This document shows, piece by piece, positions 63,783 to 64,000 of a stretch of 64,000 bases of DNA. Source of the DNA: Mycobacteroides chelonae (lineage in GTDB: Bacteria > Actinomycetota > Actinomycetes > Mycobacteriales > Mycobacteriaceae); contig NZ_CP050145.1 in the NCBI RefSeq assembly GCF_016767715.1, positions 1,798,001 to 1,862,000 on the forward strand. The letters are read 5' to 3'. Position 1 is the first letter of the stretch. Every line of letters starts with the position of its first letter. Position numbers and translations under genes: made by a program. The notes beneath the pieces are model-generated. The model searched no databases, had not been told where the DNA came from, and was given only the letters and a program-made list of their open reading frames with translations.

Positions 63783-64000
63783 TGGTCGTCCTCCTTGACG
63801 TTGGTGGGTTTCGGTTGGTGGAGGCGTTCGCGCGCCTTGGCGATAGCAGCCGTTGCGTTCTCCTGCCGCTTCTGTTTCCGTTGTTCCGGTGTGCTGGGGC
63901 TCGCGTCACGCTGGCGCGGTGGGGGCGCTTTGGGCAACGACTCGTCATCGAGCAGGCCCTCGTCTTTCGCACGCCGGATCAGCCGGTCGAGGGTGCCGAA
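63779..64000 (-). CDS. C-terminal end of an element gene upstream of the integrase
   Basis: The last 73 residues of a gene that enters from the right edge: FGTLDRLIRRAKDEG, then a Pro/Arg/Gln-rich basic tail (KAPPPRQRD, EQRKQKRQEN) ending in NVKEDDQ. The stop overlaps the integrase start (ATGA), so they are co-translated. In many actinobacterial integrative elements the gene here is an excisionase or a replication initiator; the tail alone does not decide. Confidence 0.6.
   Translation of the reverse strand, partial: FGTLDRLIRRAKDEGLLDDESLPKAPPPRQRDASPSTPEQRKQKRQENATAAIAKARERLHQPKPTNVKEDDQ

Larger units (their letters stand above)
60864..64000. mobile_element. Integrated element at tRNA-Val (left end; right end outside window)
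   Basis: From the 3' end of tRNA-Val to the window edge. It carries an unknown gene (60956-62287), a tyrosine integrase (62376-63782) and the end of a third gene (63779-64000), all on the minus strand, that is, pointing at the tRNA. Site-specific integration at the 3' end of a tRNA is inferred. The attL repeat should lie within 60830-60863; attR, and whether this is a prophage, an integrative conjugative element or an island, cannot be seen. Confidence 0.65.

Overview
The window comes from a mycobacterium, most likely a rapid grower of the Mycobacteroides abscessus-chelonae type. The evidence is high GC, frequent GTG starts, and several blocks in the Mycobacterium tuberculosis gene order: uspABC-tldD-pmbA (Rv2314c-Rv2318 region), mscR-Rv2257c-Rv2256c-Rv2254c, and accD6-kasA-acpM-fabD-mabR-aceE-(lipoprotein)-DUF3052-ahpE (Rv2238c-Rv2247 region). 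The species is inferred; the genus-level call is firm.

Layout. 1-5026: amino-sugar ABC importer (uspC partial, uspB, uspA), divergent from tldD/pmbA. 5169-8415: translationally coupled response regulator, histidine kinase and DUF4153/DUF4173-like membrane protein. 8491-11376: a tRNA-Met(CAT) followed by a lower-GC accessory patch with a HEPN-like protein and a DUF2510/coiled-coil/T5orf172 protein. 11478-20933: exported proteins and enzymes (MPT64 homologue with a Pro/Thr insert, type I arylsulfatase, S1/P1 nuclease, GH16, cytochrome b561 with a catalase-family peroxidase, VanX-type dipeptidase, lipoprotein). 20970-22707: an ABC-F ribosome-protection ATPase behind a WhiB7-like promoter, a three-codon leader ORF and a hairpin reaching its Shine-Dalgarno. 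22802-25223: two protealysin-type M4 peptidases with an emfourin-like inhibitor gene between them.

25595-36949: metabolic genes (acyl-CoA dehydrogenase, isochorismatase-like hydrolase, glycogen phosphorylase), two MarR regulators, a small lower-GC cluster of secreted proteins with a GMC oxidoreductase and a lipoprotein, an NADPH:quinone-reductase-like MDR gene with its MarR operators, and a carotenoid oxygenase. 37022-44285: two TetR genes, each divergent from a target and each with the same CGATACA-NN-TGTATCG palindrome; the second target is a four-gene acyl-CoA catabolic operon (short CoA-transferase, acyl-CoA dehydrogenase, thiolase-like protein, FadD). 44282-49856: StyA-type monooxygenase, diguanylate cyclase, mscR, serine hydrolase, DUF3145, small membrane protein. 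49916-60757: the FAS-II mycolate operon with its activator MabR (only one KAS gene, no kasB), then aceE, a lipoprotein, DUF3052 and ahpE.

60789-64000: tRNA-Val(TAC) with encoded CCA, followed by an integrated element carrying a tyrosine integrase that has an extra winged-helix-like insert. The element runs off the right edge.

The strongest leads are the ABC-F control region (20970-21120), the M4/emfourin trio, the HEPN + T5orf172 pair beside tRNA-Met, the twin TetR operators, and the tRNA-Val element.
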